Origin: Aaosphaeria pasadenensis
Taxonomy: Eukaryota > Ascomycota > Dothideomycetes > Pleosporales
Direction of reading: 5' to 3'
DNA: 64,000 nucleotides
Assembly (NCBI GenBank): GCA_022813625.1
Contig: JAKLMB010000010.1
Span: forward strand, 496,001-560,000
The notes under the pieces were generated by a model, which saw only the letters and a program-made list of their open reading frames with translations, did no database searches and was not told where the DNA came from. The position numbers and the translations under genes were made by a program. This document shows, in pieces, positions 47,724 to 59,416 of the stretch (its first letter is position 1; every line of letters begins with the position of its first letter).

Positions 47724-49054
47724 ATGTCCACACGACTTAGAAGTACGGCCGGCGGCCCATCCTCGCACCGGCAACCCACCGCCGCACCCACGGCTTCTCA
47801 AGGACGCAGCCAGTCTCGCGGGGACGAGCTGCCGCGCTACCGGAAACCCTCACATCCGCTCGACGAGCAGGCGCAGGCGAAATTACAGGAGGTGTATAAT
47901 GGACGGACGGCGAGCATGCTTCGGGAACATCAGCAGCGGGCCGCGAAGCTTATAACCGAATCTGCGGGGTCCATTAACGATGCACTGAAGGAGCACCAGG
48001 AATACGTAGCACGGCGGCGGAAGAAGTGGGAGCAAGGGAAGGCATCTGACGAACAGGAAGAGGTGGAGCGGAAGTTGGCGGAGCTGGAGGAGAAAGTAGA
48101 TAAGCAGACCACGCGCTTGGAAGAGAGCATGCGGTCTGTGATTGATACCGGGGAAGCCAACGAGAGAATCGGCACGGCGCTGAATTGGGTTCGGAGTAAT
48201 GGCACACGGCGGATACAGGAGGAGTACAATACACAGATGAGCCAGCAACAAGGGGGAACGCAATCACGGCACAGAACAAGAAGGGTCGTTGATGGTGAAG
48301 AGGACGACGATGAAGCGGATCAGCCAACTCCTGGGCCAACGCCCTTGACACAGGCGAGAGCAGCCCTTACCGGCCCCAGCGAGATGTTTACCAACCAGCT
48401 GGAGAAACAAAAGCTAGAGTACCAGTCTCTGCCGCACAACGCACGGTACAGCAAGCATAATGACTACATCGGGTTCAAGCGCATGGTACACGACGCAAGA
48501 TTCGGTGAAGATGGACCGCCTTTGGCGCATCCGGATTCCTGGTTCACCGAGAATGGAGCGCCGGCTCCTGGTATCACGGTTGCGCGGACAGATTTGGACG
48601 ACGACGACGATATTGTCATAGATAAAGCGACCATCAGCACGCGCTGTCCGATCACCTTCCGGCAGTTCGAACACCCGTTTTCTTCGACGAAGTGCCCGCA
48701 TACCTTCGAGAAGAATGCCGTGCTGCAGTATATTCGTCGCTCTACCATCAAGAACAGTGCCGGCCAGAAGGTCATGCAGTGTCCGGTGCCAGGTTGTGAC
48801 CAGGTGAGTATAGGCTTGCTGTCTTTCCTGCCATGTGTATGCTAATGAAGTGAAAGATGATCTCCGCTTCGGATCTGATCGAGGATCTTATCCTTATCCG
48901 AAAGATCAAGCGTATGCTCGCCGCTGAACAACAGCTAGACGAAAGCGAGGCAGAAGAGGAAGGAGCATCGCATAAAGGCGAAGAGGAGGCAGAGCCTATA
49001 TCGAGCGGTGCACCTGCGCGGACTCAAAGCCAGAGCCCAACCCCTCCAATATGA
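47724..49054 (+). CDS. NSE2: Nse2/Mms21 SUMO E3 ligase of the SMC5/6 complex
   Basis: Exons 47724-48803 and 48857-49054 around a 53-nt intron give 425 residues. The N-terminal half is helical and charged (RKKWEQGKASDEQEEVERKL and on), fitting the Smc5-binding coil. The SP-RING starts at about residue 308: CPITFRQFEHPF, then KCPHTFEKNAVLQYI, then QCPVPGCDQ, providing Cys308, Cys324, His326, Cys353 and Cys358. The second exon adds the closing helix SASDLIEDLILIRKIKRML and an acidic tail. Nse2 attaches SUMO to repair and chromosome proteins in the nucleus. Length is somewhat above the family minimum because of low-complexity linkers. Confidence 0.88.
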
Positions 49055-49276
49055 TCATTGCAGGTCTCTATCGACCACCTCGTGTATCCTACAGCAAACG
49101 TGATGTTTAGCGACTGAAATTTATCGTGACTCTAACTCTGAAAGTTCCCAAGCATCGGATACCCTAGACTAAGAGGCATAGGAGCTCCAAACGCAATGGC
49201 TCTCAAATAACAGATATTCCAGAACAGACAAAACCTCATCCTCGAACCTCATCACCCCTTCCACTCACCCAGCCCA

Positions 49277-49669
49277 TCACCGTCCCCCCCAACTCTCCAC
49301 CCCCTCCTCCCCCACCTCCACAACCATACTACCAACCCTCTCCTTCCCATCCCCCTCCCCCTCCCCTGCCCCCATAACCTCAAGCTCAATCCCAATCTCC
49401 TCAACCTCCGCCTCAGACGGCCAAACCGTCTCCCTCTTCCTCTTCCTCTTCCTCGCATCCCCCTCCACCTCCACCTCCACCTCAACCTCCCTCACCACAA
49501 CCCGTCCCCGTCCCCGCCCCCTAGCCATCCACACATTAAACCCCGTCACCCACTCGCTCCGCGGGAACATCGACCACGTGAACGTTATCGCCATAGCTGT
49601 GAGGTACAACGCCAGCGCGATCGAGAAGTATACTGGCGGTGTGGTTGTGGCGTCGGCGGGGGGTGTCAT
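49277..49669 (-). CDS. Tentative small single-pass membrane protein
   Basis: A 130-residue ORF, starting at the ATG that begins MTPPADATTTPP. One clear membrane segment (YFSIALALYLTAMAITFTW, about residues 14-32) is followed by MFPRSEWVTGFNVWMARGRG, a basic stretch (RKRKRKRE) and acidic Val/Glu repeats. Codon usage is purine-skewed (GAG/GTG), so low-complexity sequence could explain the open frame. The membrane segment and its flanking Trp/Arg look real. It is convergent with NSE2 and 222 bp from it. No family recognised. Confidence 0.4.
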   Translation of the reverse strand: MTPPADATTTPPVYFSIALALYLTAMAITFTWSMFPRSEWVTGFNVWMARGRGRGRVVVREVEVEVEVEGDARKRKRKRETVWPSEAEVEEIGIELEVMGAGEGEGDGKERVGSMVVEVGEEGVESWGGR

Positions 49670-51080
49670 GTTGCCTTGCTTGTTTGCTTGCTTGTCTGTT
49701 GATTTGGTTTGGTTCGAATGTGTGTGCTTGGGTTGGATTGGAGGGCCTGGGGTGTCTTGGTTGTACAACTTAGTCCTATACTTGGAAAGGGTGTTTGGAA
49801 GGAAGGATGTTCTGCGAGTGGCATGGGAACGTTGCGGTTTAGGGAACGGGGGATGGGGAGTGAGGGTGTACGATACTGGCTGGTTTGGGTTATGATGACG
49901 GTGATGGTGTTTAAAGTGTGGCTGATCGAATCGTGTGGAGTGTTTGATGGATTGTCTTCTGTTTGCTGTTGGAGCGGTATTGGGGGTTTGGTGAGGTGGG
50001 TTGAAGTGAAGGTGATGGGTTGTGGTGGGTAGATGGCGGGCATGATGGCAGCAAGCAAATGAGTGAGTGAGTTGGTTCGAGCTTTGGTGAAAGGGATGGT
50101 GAAAGTGAAGGTGAAAGTGACAGTGAAGATAGACATCAAAGTGTGGATTCGAGTTTCAGTGAAAGTAAAGTTGGTCATTCTGATATGGGATAGGATAGAG
50201 CATATAGAGTCGGTTCTAACATGCTAGGACATATTTTATAGCTACCTAGAGGGAACATAACAGATTTTAGAGATCATGTTTGTAGTATGTAAGAGACTGT
50301 TATTCTTGACGCATATCCTTATATGGTTGATAGTAGTAGATGAACCTGCAGCTGTGGATGGCGGTGTGTATAACACGGATTAGGAGAAGGGTAGTGAACT
50401 AATAGGAAGGATACTGCACTTGAACATGCTGTGTTATAGTAAATAGTTTTTTTAGTTCCTAGTAAGTAGGGTGAACATGGTGGTGAACATGGTGGTGACA
50501 GCGGACATAGTGGTGAATGTATCGGTGAAGGTCAATAAGATGGTGAACATGGCAAGTGTCTATCAAGACTAAGTAGTGGAGATTCATAATACGTATCACC
50601 AGACAAATAGAAGTTCTTGGGACGAACATTTAGATATATTTAGTCTTATGGCAGTCTTGCGCTGCCTAGCACATCGTAGATGCCAAAGGCAACTAATCGA
50701 TGTGGTATTGCTTGGAGTCTATCTAGACTCGTGCGATTGGTTGTGCCGTCCAGGACAGCATCGCGCTAGCATGGCTGGGTATATATATACGATTACAAGG
50801 ACAATTCGAAAGAAAGAAAGGAAAAGGATAACGAAATGAACTCGAAAATCAGATCAGTCTCGGCCGTTGGGCCAGGACTGCCATGCTCAGCATATCGACG
50901 ACCAACGCTGACGTCGTGGGGCGACCAATAGAAGGCCCGAAGCTGGATTCTGGATTGGCTTCATGGAGAAGCATGCTCCAGTGGAATTCTCCTTGCAGGT
51001 GAGGAAGGCAACATCTTGTGCCTGGACAGACAACCGACGTCTGTTAACGGACGGTACGTGACGGGGATGGTCGCTCAGCT
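49670..51080. other. 1.4-kb repeat-rich intergenic region
   Basis: GTGAAAGTGAAG-type hexamer repeats at about 50088-50166 and a GGTGAACATGGT minisatellite at 50470-50552 dominate. No gene is supported; the 170-codon minus ORF at 49666-50178 is made of these repeats. Confidence 0.5.
50470..50552. repeat. GGTGAACATGGT-type minisatellite
   Basis: Imperfect 12-bp units GGTGAACATGGT, with three clear copies and several diverged ones (GGTGACAGCGGACATAGT, GGTGAATGTATCGGTGAAGGTC). Non-coding. Confidence 0.6.
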
Positions 51081-51685
51081 CTACTTCTTCCCGCCTATCA
51101 CTTGCGCCTTCCAGCCTTTAGAAGTGGGAGTCTCAACGTCGAATTGGCTAGTGATTGTCGTAGTTGTCCTGCCCTGCTGAGAGGATGCTGGGAGCCCTTT
51201 CTCGATGTCGCGGGGAGATCGATTGGCCTTGGATGGAGGGGGAGAATCAAGGCGGACACCAGTTCGACGGTTTGGACGTTTGGGAACATCACCACGGCCA
51301 GTAAGACGACGAGAAGCCCTGCGTAGGGATTGTCTAACATCCCATTGTCGTTTCTTCGCAAGCCAAAAGAGGACCGCAGAGGCACCTGAAGCATAAGTTA
51401 GTGATGCGTTCCTGTAACGATTCGCTATTGTTATTTACCTCCGGCAACGGCCACCAGGACAGCGACGACAATGATGGCGATCAAGCCGCCTTTGGAAATG
51501 TTGAAGGCTCCCTTGGATGCCCCTTCTGCTCCCGCTTCACTGGGGTCCTGTGGATTGTCGACACCTCCATTGTATCCTTGATAGTTGGTTTCGGCAGGCA
51601 CTCGAGCGGTGAGAATAGATGCTGCCGCCCGATTCGCAAACACAAAGGACGACAGCAGCGTGTAGAAGAGGGGAGATACCAACAT
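51081..51685 (-). CDS. Single-pass membrane protein with signal peptide
   Basis: Exons 51685-51439 and 51385-51081 around a 53-nt intron (GTAAAT...CTTCAG) give 183 residues. A signal peptide (MLVSPLFYTLLSSFVFANRA) leads to a short luminal or external part with N-Y-N-G and an NIS sequon. One membrane segment, GLIAIIVVAVLVAVAGG, continues over the splice site into ASAVLFWLAKKRQW. The cytosolic tail is basic (RRASRRLTGRG) with Pro/Ser-rich sequence and ends GWKAQVIGGKK. This layout resembles small fungal type I proteins of the Mid2/SKG6-like kind, but no sequence identity is claimed. Using the ATG at 51685 gives a clean signal peptide, so an upstream in-frame ATG at 51751 is rejected. Confidence 0.75.
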
Positions 51686-53373
51686 GATGGTAGATCGGTA
51701 TCTACCTTTGTGTTTTAGATTGCGGCGAGGTGGTGCGAGGATCAGGCGCAATCGCGTGTTGGTAGATGCAAAGAGGCACAGAGGTCGGTCGGTCTTACAG
51801 GCAGAATATCAGTCTACAGGATTCGGACAGCAGACGGTCAGGTCTATATTGCGTGCCCGATGTGAGAATTCCTCATCACATTGGCCATCACCAAGACCCC
51901 GCTACAGGTCAGAACCGGCGGTTACAGGTAGGATAGTGCATTGTGACGAGCAAGGGGGGCCCGAACAGCAGCCTTGTGAGCAGGTGCGTCCTGATTTGGC
52001 GCAGAGCATGGCAAAAACGGAGGGACTTTGAGCGAATGGTGGGTACGATTGGCGAAGAAACGAGGATGTGAGTGCATTGGAGCGGTTGTAAACATGGAGG
52101 CGAGTTGATGAGTGGTTGTGCATGTTCAGGGTCCGGGTGATAGTGCAACCGGAGGAACGCAATTTACCATGCTGATTGGCCGACCCCGTCAAGCCCAGGT
52201 CTCTGCAAGCGCCGGGCATATCCTGTGAATGCAGGAGACGTACGATTCTTCTGTTAAACCGTCCGATTTTCATATACTTTATATATATAGATATATAGAT
52301 ACTGACTATCTGCCACTACTTTGATAATTGATCCCTATCCACCGTCGGATCGCTACCATCCCGCTGTTTGCCCAAATGCTCTTAAACTCCTGCCGTCTCG
52401 CTATCCTGCACACTAACCCGCACACGTCTTACCTTTTTGGAGTTCAAGGCAAGCCCACCGTCGCTATAGGTCACAACGAAGGCTGCGCTTCGTAAATGTT
52501 TGATCGCTCGCCCAAACGACACAAATCTTGTCAATCCTTTAATAAACTGCATTCGAAAATATGGTCAACCATGTATCATAATCTCAATCATAAGCGCCCA
52601 GAATACCAATACCTCCCAAGCCCTAGGCGTCATCTATCACTCTGTTCTGACCTGCACTCTGCATGGTTGATGCTCCACATGCGCATGCCTCTTCACTCTG
52701 GTCTATATCGTCTGACGATTCAAGAGTGCTCCAACCAATATCTGGCGGAAGTACCTGAATGATATGAGGCGGTGAATAGGCTCCGTGAGGCAAACGACCT
52801 TCTCGTCACGTGATACTCTTCGAACGCTCCCCTTCCCACAAGCAACCGCAAACCCGTGTAGGAATTTGTCAAAGATCTTGCCTCAAGCCAGATTCATTGT
52901 TGTTTTTCGAGGTTTAGAGCGACTTGACCAGGAAATATCATGCAGTCTACCTCCTTCCCTAGACTTACACGTGCGAAAACAAATCCACAGAACGCCTAAG
53001 CCTGATATGGCTTTCACTGAACCTTCTCCCTATTCCTTGCACTTACAAATATGAGGATGAACTTGTAGGATATACACTAAATGTTCATTGCAATCATGGT
53101 GGATCTCTCTCCAGAGACGCTGTGCATAGTTGGTTGTGCCGGAAACAGTCGTCAGAGCAAATCGCCCTTGCCCCAACATGTTACCTATGGAAATGGAAGG
53201 CACTCACCGTCACCCACCGTCCACCTGAAATTTGAACATGACCTTCCTCAGAAACCAATCTCCCTCAACCCATCTCGATTTCACTACATCGTTTACCTTC
53301 ACCTTCTTCCGTGTCGTTTACCTTCACCTTCTCCCGTGTCGTTTACCTGCTAGCCCTCGAGAGAACTTCGAGC
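51686..53373. other. 1.7-kb divergent intergenic region
   Basis: It separates the membrane-protein gene (minus) and the coiled-coil gene (plus). It has an alternating TA tract at about 52273-52303 and a 25-bp tandem repeat at 53290-53347 in the leader of the plus-strand gene. No gene is supported. Confidence 0.45.
53290..53347 (+). repeat. 25-bp tandem repeat in the leader of the coiled-coil gene
   Basis: Two full units starting CGTTTACCTTCACCTTC and a third partial unit lie 27 nt before the ATG at 53374. The pyrimidine-rich composition fits a promoter or 5'-UTR element. Confidence 0.7.
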
Positions 53374-56300
53374 ATGCAGACTGAAAGCCTCATGGCTTCG
53401 TCTGGAGTCCTCGTGGGAAAGCAACCCACAGTGCCATCCCGCCTTCGGCACGAATATCAGCCCGAAGCACCCGTCGAGGATATCATCATCCCCGAAACTC
53501 AAGAGTCAGCTGCAATGATCGATACTGCGGAAGATCATGATCAGATGGTTAGCAGCATGGTACCAGAGAGCCCTACAACGGCCGCGTTCCTTGATAAGAA
53601 CTCGGCTAGAAGTGGAACTTCAGCCCTCAACGTGGTCGAAGCCATCCCTTGGATTCAGAAACCAGAGGTCGCAAAGGCTAGTCGTCCGAACACTTTTGCG
53701 TTTATGCCACTGCCACGATCATCTGCGGCGAAGGAATCTTTCAAGGATATTGAGCCAGTGCCACCGAAAAGACCGATGCACGCGGACAAGCTTGCGGGAC
53801 CACTTTCTGTGGTTCAATCAGTTTCTGATAACAACTCCTTCACAGAACCAAAGTCGTCAAAGCCTCACCCCATAACAGAGTCGTCAGAGAATCTTAAGCC
53901 TTGTCCTGATATCAAAGTTGAATTGGAGCCTGTGACGGAGCCGTGTATCGAAATTGCGGGCATACTCGACGATGTCCACCGCACAGAAGCCCGTGGAGCT
54001 AAGCCGACTTTGGAGGCTATACAAGTTGTGATAGATACAACTACTCACTCTCCAGAAACAACAAAAGACGTGTAAGTTTCCATGGCATCTAGACCACGTC
54101 ACATCTGCTGATTTATATAGTTCCTCGAGTCACCCGAAAAAGGATCGTCAATCCTATCGAGAATTGCTTTCATCTGGAGATACCAACGGTGCACCGCTCG
54201 AGCCCACTGTGCCAGGCGATAAGAGACTAGAGCACAAAAGAAGCCGCAAGGAGCGTTCGAAGCAGCGTCGAAGGCCCACAAAGGGAATACCCTTTAGACG
54301 TAGCGGCACTACTGTCGAGAATACTACCCATAAAGGCGATGCCACCGTGCAGAAACCGGGCACTGCCTTGTTGTCCGTGGAATGTGAGAACATGGTCAAT
54401 GACAAGGCCGAGGATCTTAGCCGCAGCAATATCACCGCCGATCCTCGTCCAGATGATGCACAGTCTACATCACACTTGAGTGAAGAAGATAATCAAGATG
54501 TGCCCTGCGGCAGCCGTGGATCTCCTGATACCCCGCAGTAAGTAATGCCATCCATGAATCACCCAAAACTCTTGTTCTAAATGCTTCAGCCATCAAAATC
54601 GCGATACCGTAGAATTGCGGGCTGTACAGGCTGGGTCGGAAGAACCGCCTAGCCAATCTATGAACATCAGCGTAGAGCTTGATTCCAGTTCAGACCCCCA
54701 AAAGGCCACTACTTCTGATGAGCGATCAAAATTGGACGTGCATGATCAATTTCTGCATCGGGTATCTTCACAAGCTTCGCCAGGTCGGATAGGTAAACCA
54801 AAACGCAATCCTATCTCTCGTTCTCAAACCGCCTCATCGCATCCCAAGAAAAAGCACCCCTATGCATCTCTGGATGGTCCCCAACAATCTTTCCTTGCCT
54901 ACCTAAGCATACATGAATCAACACAACAAAATGTCATTGATCATCAGGCCAAAGAGATTGATGCACTTCGGGTTACCGTTGAAGCTCAGGCAAAAAGCAT
55001 TGATCACCACGCCATGGAGAATAATGCGATTCGAGTAACTGCCAAAGCTCAGGAAAAAAGCATTGATCGCCAGGCTAAAGAGATTGACGCGCTTCAACTT
55101 ACCATAAAAGCCCAGGAGAAAAGCATTGCGGCGTTACAAGAAGCCAAAAATACTGCAGATGCACAAAAGGAACAACGGCAGAGGGTGTTGACAAAACTGC
55201 GGAACTTGACAGAAGGCATGGCATCGGATTTTCGCCAACTGGATATCGATAATCGTCAGATCGTGGAGCAATTTCTGGCGGTGGCAAACGAACATACCGA
55301 GAGCATTCTCGTCAGAAGCCACCAGCTGCACGAGCTGAAAGATGATTATGTCAAGTTCATTCTTCCGTACCAAAGACGGATGCGATCTGGCTTGCAAGAA
55401 TGTCGCAACACACTCTTCAGCCTTATCTCCAACCTCAATCATGGCGAAAAGCAACTGGTAATAGCTGAGAAGAAGAAATATGCACAGCTCGAGGAGCGTG
55501 TTCACGCCCAGTTTCAAATGATTCAGGCTGAACTCGGAAAAGAAGGTCGAAACTTGTCCGAGAAGCTTGACAAATTGCAATCTTCAGTAGAAACAACATC
55601 CTGTACTAATACTTCGAAATCGTTGCTCGAGGCACTTGACGCTTTCCGAAAAAGACCTTTGCTTGGTCTGAGAGACATGCAGTCGGCCGAGGGAATGTTG
55701 AAGAAAGTCCATCAAAGGTAAGTACATTCGAGTTTTACGGACAACTAAGCTAAAGACTATCGAACAGCATTCATACGAAGCTCGACTCCCTACATGTTTC
55801 GGGTGGCGACCATGTCTCTGCTGTTGAAAATACCCGCGGCCTTGTGAAGGACAGCTTCGAGGACCTGAAGAACGACTTGTTAGATTTCAATAAGATCAAA
55901 ACCGAATCTCATATGCTTCAACAAGCAAATGAGCAGCTCAACCACCAGCTGGCGACGCAGAGAGGCCAATGCGACACATTTGGGGAGGAAATTATCCAGT
56001 TGGAGAAAAGCAAGTCTGAACATGAAGGGCACATTCAGAAACTGGAGGCGACAATAACATCACTGAATGAACAATCAGGTCGGGAGAACGCAGCATCGTC
56101 AGAGACTAAGCTTGAACTGGAGAGGCTTTACGAAAAGCTTGGGGAGACTGAGCACGCTCATCAAGAGGTCAGTCATCCGCTTAAAACAGTTCAATAGACT
56201 CGTAGCTGACTTTGTCGCAGCAAACTGAAGCAAAGATAAAGGCCCAAGTTGAAAAACTCAACAAAAGCCACACCAGAATCTTGGAAGACCTTGAGGCTGA

Positions 56301-57615
56301 ATGGTCAAACAAGGTTCATCGGTCTAACCAAGAAAGAGACGAGAAGAACCGACTTTATCAAAAGGCGCAGGATTCGTTGCAACGCATGCGACAGGAAAAA
56401 CACAGTCTCAACACGAATCTCAAGAGTGCTCGCGATGACAAAGAAAGCATGGCATTGAAGTTGAACAAAGTGGAGAAGGACCTAGACGATATGTCTCGCC
56501 TTGCCGAGGAGTATTCGTCACGCATAATACAAATCCAGTCTGCTGGACTTGAAGAGAAATTTGAAGTCGAAAGGCGCGGCTTTCTGGATCACATCACGAC
56601 ACTCGAAGAGAAGAAGAGCCAATTGGAGGAGGCAGTTGCACAGTCACACAAAGAAGATGGCAAGGCTAAGACTGACGCAACCATGCGGGATGGTGGCCGA
56701 GATGAGGTGGACCGAATAAAGCTGACGGAGCTGCTGGCCAAATATAATACCAGATTTCTCGGCATCACTAGTCCACAAATACGGTCGAGGCTGATGAGTC
56801 TATCCTTATCCGAAGGCCTTGATATACTGGAACGGCTGCTAGAAGCAATGCATAGTGCATCAAGCCCGGTCACTCCAAATGCCCGCTCCGATCTTCCAAG
56901 GCAAACCGACAGTCCTGTTCGAAACCGGTCTTCAAGCTGTGTTCTAGAGACACAGTTGTTTGATACGCCCCCTGTATCAGGGGCACAGAACGCCGATGAG
57001 AATTCACAAGCCCAAGAGCCCTCTTCATCCTGTTCACAGCTATCAAGTTGTAGCTCGGACCAACTCCAAGAGATATTCTCACAAAGTCAAGGAATTACCC
57101 ATTCGCCACGGTCTGGGAGCAACCGCTCCACGATGGCTCGTAGTTATCAGCAGGGAATTAGTCTTCATACCGAGCGAAGTGATGGACAATTGGCAATGCG
57201 TGCCAATACCGCGTCCCGGATGGTTCCTCGCCACCCGAAAGCGTCTTTGCAAGAGGATACAACAACAAAGCATCGCGGGAGCATCATGAAGTCTTCCTCC
57301 CCTATGAATGACGCTATATCTGCCCATGGGCATGGTTTAGAATTGAAGCGTAAGAATCCGTCAGATGCGGAGGCTCAGCCTCGTTCAAAAAGGAACCCTC
57401 CCTTGAAATCAGTGCCGCCCAGAACCATTGGCGAGGCCTCTCAGAAGCGCCAACACAATACTCCAAAGACAAAAGATTCAAGCAACAGTATCAGCACACC
57501 GGCTCGCCGCCCAAAGAGTAAGTGCAGCCGAACAGGAACTGCAACTTTTCGTACTGACGTGAACTATACAGATCCCTCCTCACACTACGAGATGCGATTT
57601 AACGAAGAACTATAG
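53374..57615 (+). CDS. Large coiled-coil protein, unknown function
   Basis: Six exons (53374-54071, 54121-54537, 54590-55717, 55768-56167, 56221-57517, 57572-57615) with 49-54 nt introns give 1327 residues; every junction is in phase. The first ~430 residues are disordered and Ser/Pro/Glu-rich with a basic patch (RRKERSKQRRRPTKG-like). Coiled coil begins near residue 480 and includes three tandem 21-residue units of the form QAKEIDALRVTVEAQAKSID. It continues, with breaks, to about residue 1050. The tail is Ser-rich and basic with NLS-like clusters (KRKNPS, RSKRNPP) and ends SSHYEMRFNEEL. The architecture recalls chromosome-axis, spindle-pole or kinetochore scaffold proteins, but no family motif is recognised. 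Confidence 0.75.
54942..55130 (+). repeat. Three 63-bp tandem repeats in the coiled coil
   Basis: Three consecutive 63-bp units encode 21 residues (three heptads) each, on the pattern QAKEIDALR(V/L)T-AQ-KSID. The middle unit is the most diverged (HAMENNAIRVTAKAQEKSID). Confidence 0.85.
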
Positions 57616-58912
57616 CAAGTGGTCTCCTAAGTCATGTCCCTCGGAGATCTTACAATCGTCAACGCCTGTTTCTGTGGGTCGCAAGTTTGTATCGTGCAAT
57701 ATCTTTCCGATAGCAGTCATCACATACCTCCAATATCCCGTACCACAGTAACGAGAAGCCATGACGGACATCACGGATATAGAACCATCTCTACAAGAGG
57801 AGCTTTCAAATACCAGTTCAGCTCAAGGTGTGCACGTCATGTCAGTGGCATGTGCAAGAACTCTGGAACTCTGGGTGACTCCTTCCATATATGCCGCCAA
57901 TGATCAGCTCGGGCACATCTGTAGCGAAGTCATTAGATTTTCGATTCTCCAGAACATCATACACATTACCTACTCCACCTATATGTTATAGACAAGCTTC
58001 CATATGCCTTAGCAGGTAGCATAATACAATACAATATGCATAGACACGCACTTCTCCAACTACAAGATGTTATCTTCAGTCCATGGCAATTTGAACCTTC
58101 AATGAAAACATGTCGAATGTCGAGGTAATCACAGTCCTTTCCAAGTAAAACACACTGGATGCCATCGACTTTACGCCATCTTGGCCGAGTCTCAGTATGC
58201 ATTGTTTCACCAGTCCATGACATTGCTTGGTCTAGAAGCACACTATGCATAGAAACTTTACAGCTCGCTAGTGCCAATATCTGAGATGTATCTATTAAGG
58301 ACTGCTACGGGTTATATGTCCGCTCCCCGTGAGACATGAAGATAATATTAGCTCTCTCCGCTCATTATCTAACTTACCTTTGTCATAAACCGATGGTCAA
58401 ACGCTATACAGCGTAAGACCACACATCTGTATGGATAGTCCCATCTTGCCCCAAACGTCTCATTAGGACACCATTAGAACTAGGATGTGTCTTCGCGGGG
58501 ATATTGAAAGTGATGTCAAAATCTCATCAGAGCGTAAACCGTCACTTTCGATTGCCGATGTCTCTTTTAAAGGGGAATTGATAATTTTTTGCTTTGATTG
58601 TAGCGATAACGCCTTTCCATGCTTTGCATGCTATTGATGGTACAGTAATCATACACATCCTTCTTCCTCTTCCATCCGTGCATTTACACCTCGAATGAAT
58701 CAAACCGATCGCACGATGTAGATCCGACCCCGCACCGCCGCCATGCCATCCCGATATTGTGTTTCCCATGTCGTCGCTTGCAAATGGCATCCGGTCGCCG
58801 TCGTAGACCGTGTGCGTCTATCCTTCCATGAAGTCCCCGTCTCAACATATCATGCCATCCGCCCTATCCTCAAATCGTCCTCTCGCAAAGTCTCGTCCGA
58901 ATCGTGCCTTTT
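57616..58912. other. 1.3-kb convergent intergenic region
   Basis: 3' flanks of the coiled-coil gene (plus) and bL33m (minus). A 103-codon minus ORF (57966-58277) has ordinary composition but no motif or splice partners and is not called. Confidence 0.4.
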
Positions 58913-59416
58913 CTATTTCTTTCCGCGCTTCTGCTCGAGGAAGAGCACTTGTTTCCGCACTGCAAACTCCAAGTCAGCAAAAGTTGTCCCATCCCATTTC
59001 TCCCTTGATCAATCCAGCTTTCCCATCTTTTTCACTTTCCCGAGACCCCCGAAACCCCGTAGATATCCTACCCCACTCCCACCCCCTCCCCTCCCCGTGA
59101 ATAAACCAGAAACCAGAAACCAGAAACCAAAGAAAATGGTGGAAGCCGTACCGATGGGATCATATTTCAGCATGCTGAGCGGGCGGTGCGCGCGCGGCCT
59201 CATGACGGTGCGGTAGTACCCCGTCATAGCCATCGAGATGAGCCGGACCATCAGGGTCCTCGACTTTGCTGTTCAATTCCACATCAGCTTCAATTGCCCC
59301 AACCCCAATACACTCCCTCTCCCCATCCCCCCGATCCCCCTTCCCCCAATTGCACGGAAGGTTTGCGGGAGGAGGGAGGGGTGTGGGTGTAGGGTCGTCT
59401 CACCTTTCTTAGCCAT
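58913..59416 (-). CDS. Mitochondrial large-subunit ribosomal protein bL33m
   Basis: Three exons: 59416-59404 (13 nt, MAKK plus one base), 59268-59152 and 58959-58913. Introns are 135 and 192 nt, longer than usual here. The product is 58 residues and reads MAKKAKSRTLMVRLISMAMT, then GYYRTVMRPRAHRPLSMLKY and DPIVRKQVLFLEQKRGKK. This is the whole bL33 family: the KxR start, the LISMAxTGYxR strand, the SMLKYDP core and the VLFxExKR end. It belongs to the mitochondrial ribosome (yeast Mrpl39 equivalent). The usual CxxC zinc site of some bacterial L33 proteins is absent, as normal in mitochondrial versions. The tiny exons explain why it is easily missed. Confidence 0.9.
59105..59131. repeat. Short ACCAGAAA tandem repeat in a bL33m intron
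   Basis: Three copies of an 8-bp unit ACCAGAAA plus a partial fourth, inside the second intron of bL33m near its 5' end. Probably slippage. Confidence 0.6.

Noticed and set aside
49666..50178. 170-codon minus-strand ORF of Thr/Phe/Pro repeats
   Set aside because: Made by GTGAAA-type simple repeats.
57966..58277. 103-codon minus-strand ORF
   Set aside because: Ordinary-looking composition but no motif, splice partner or promoter context.
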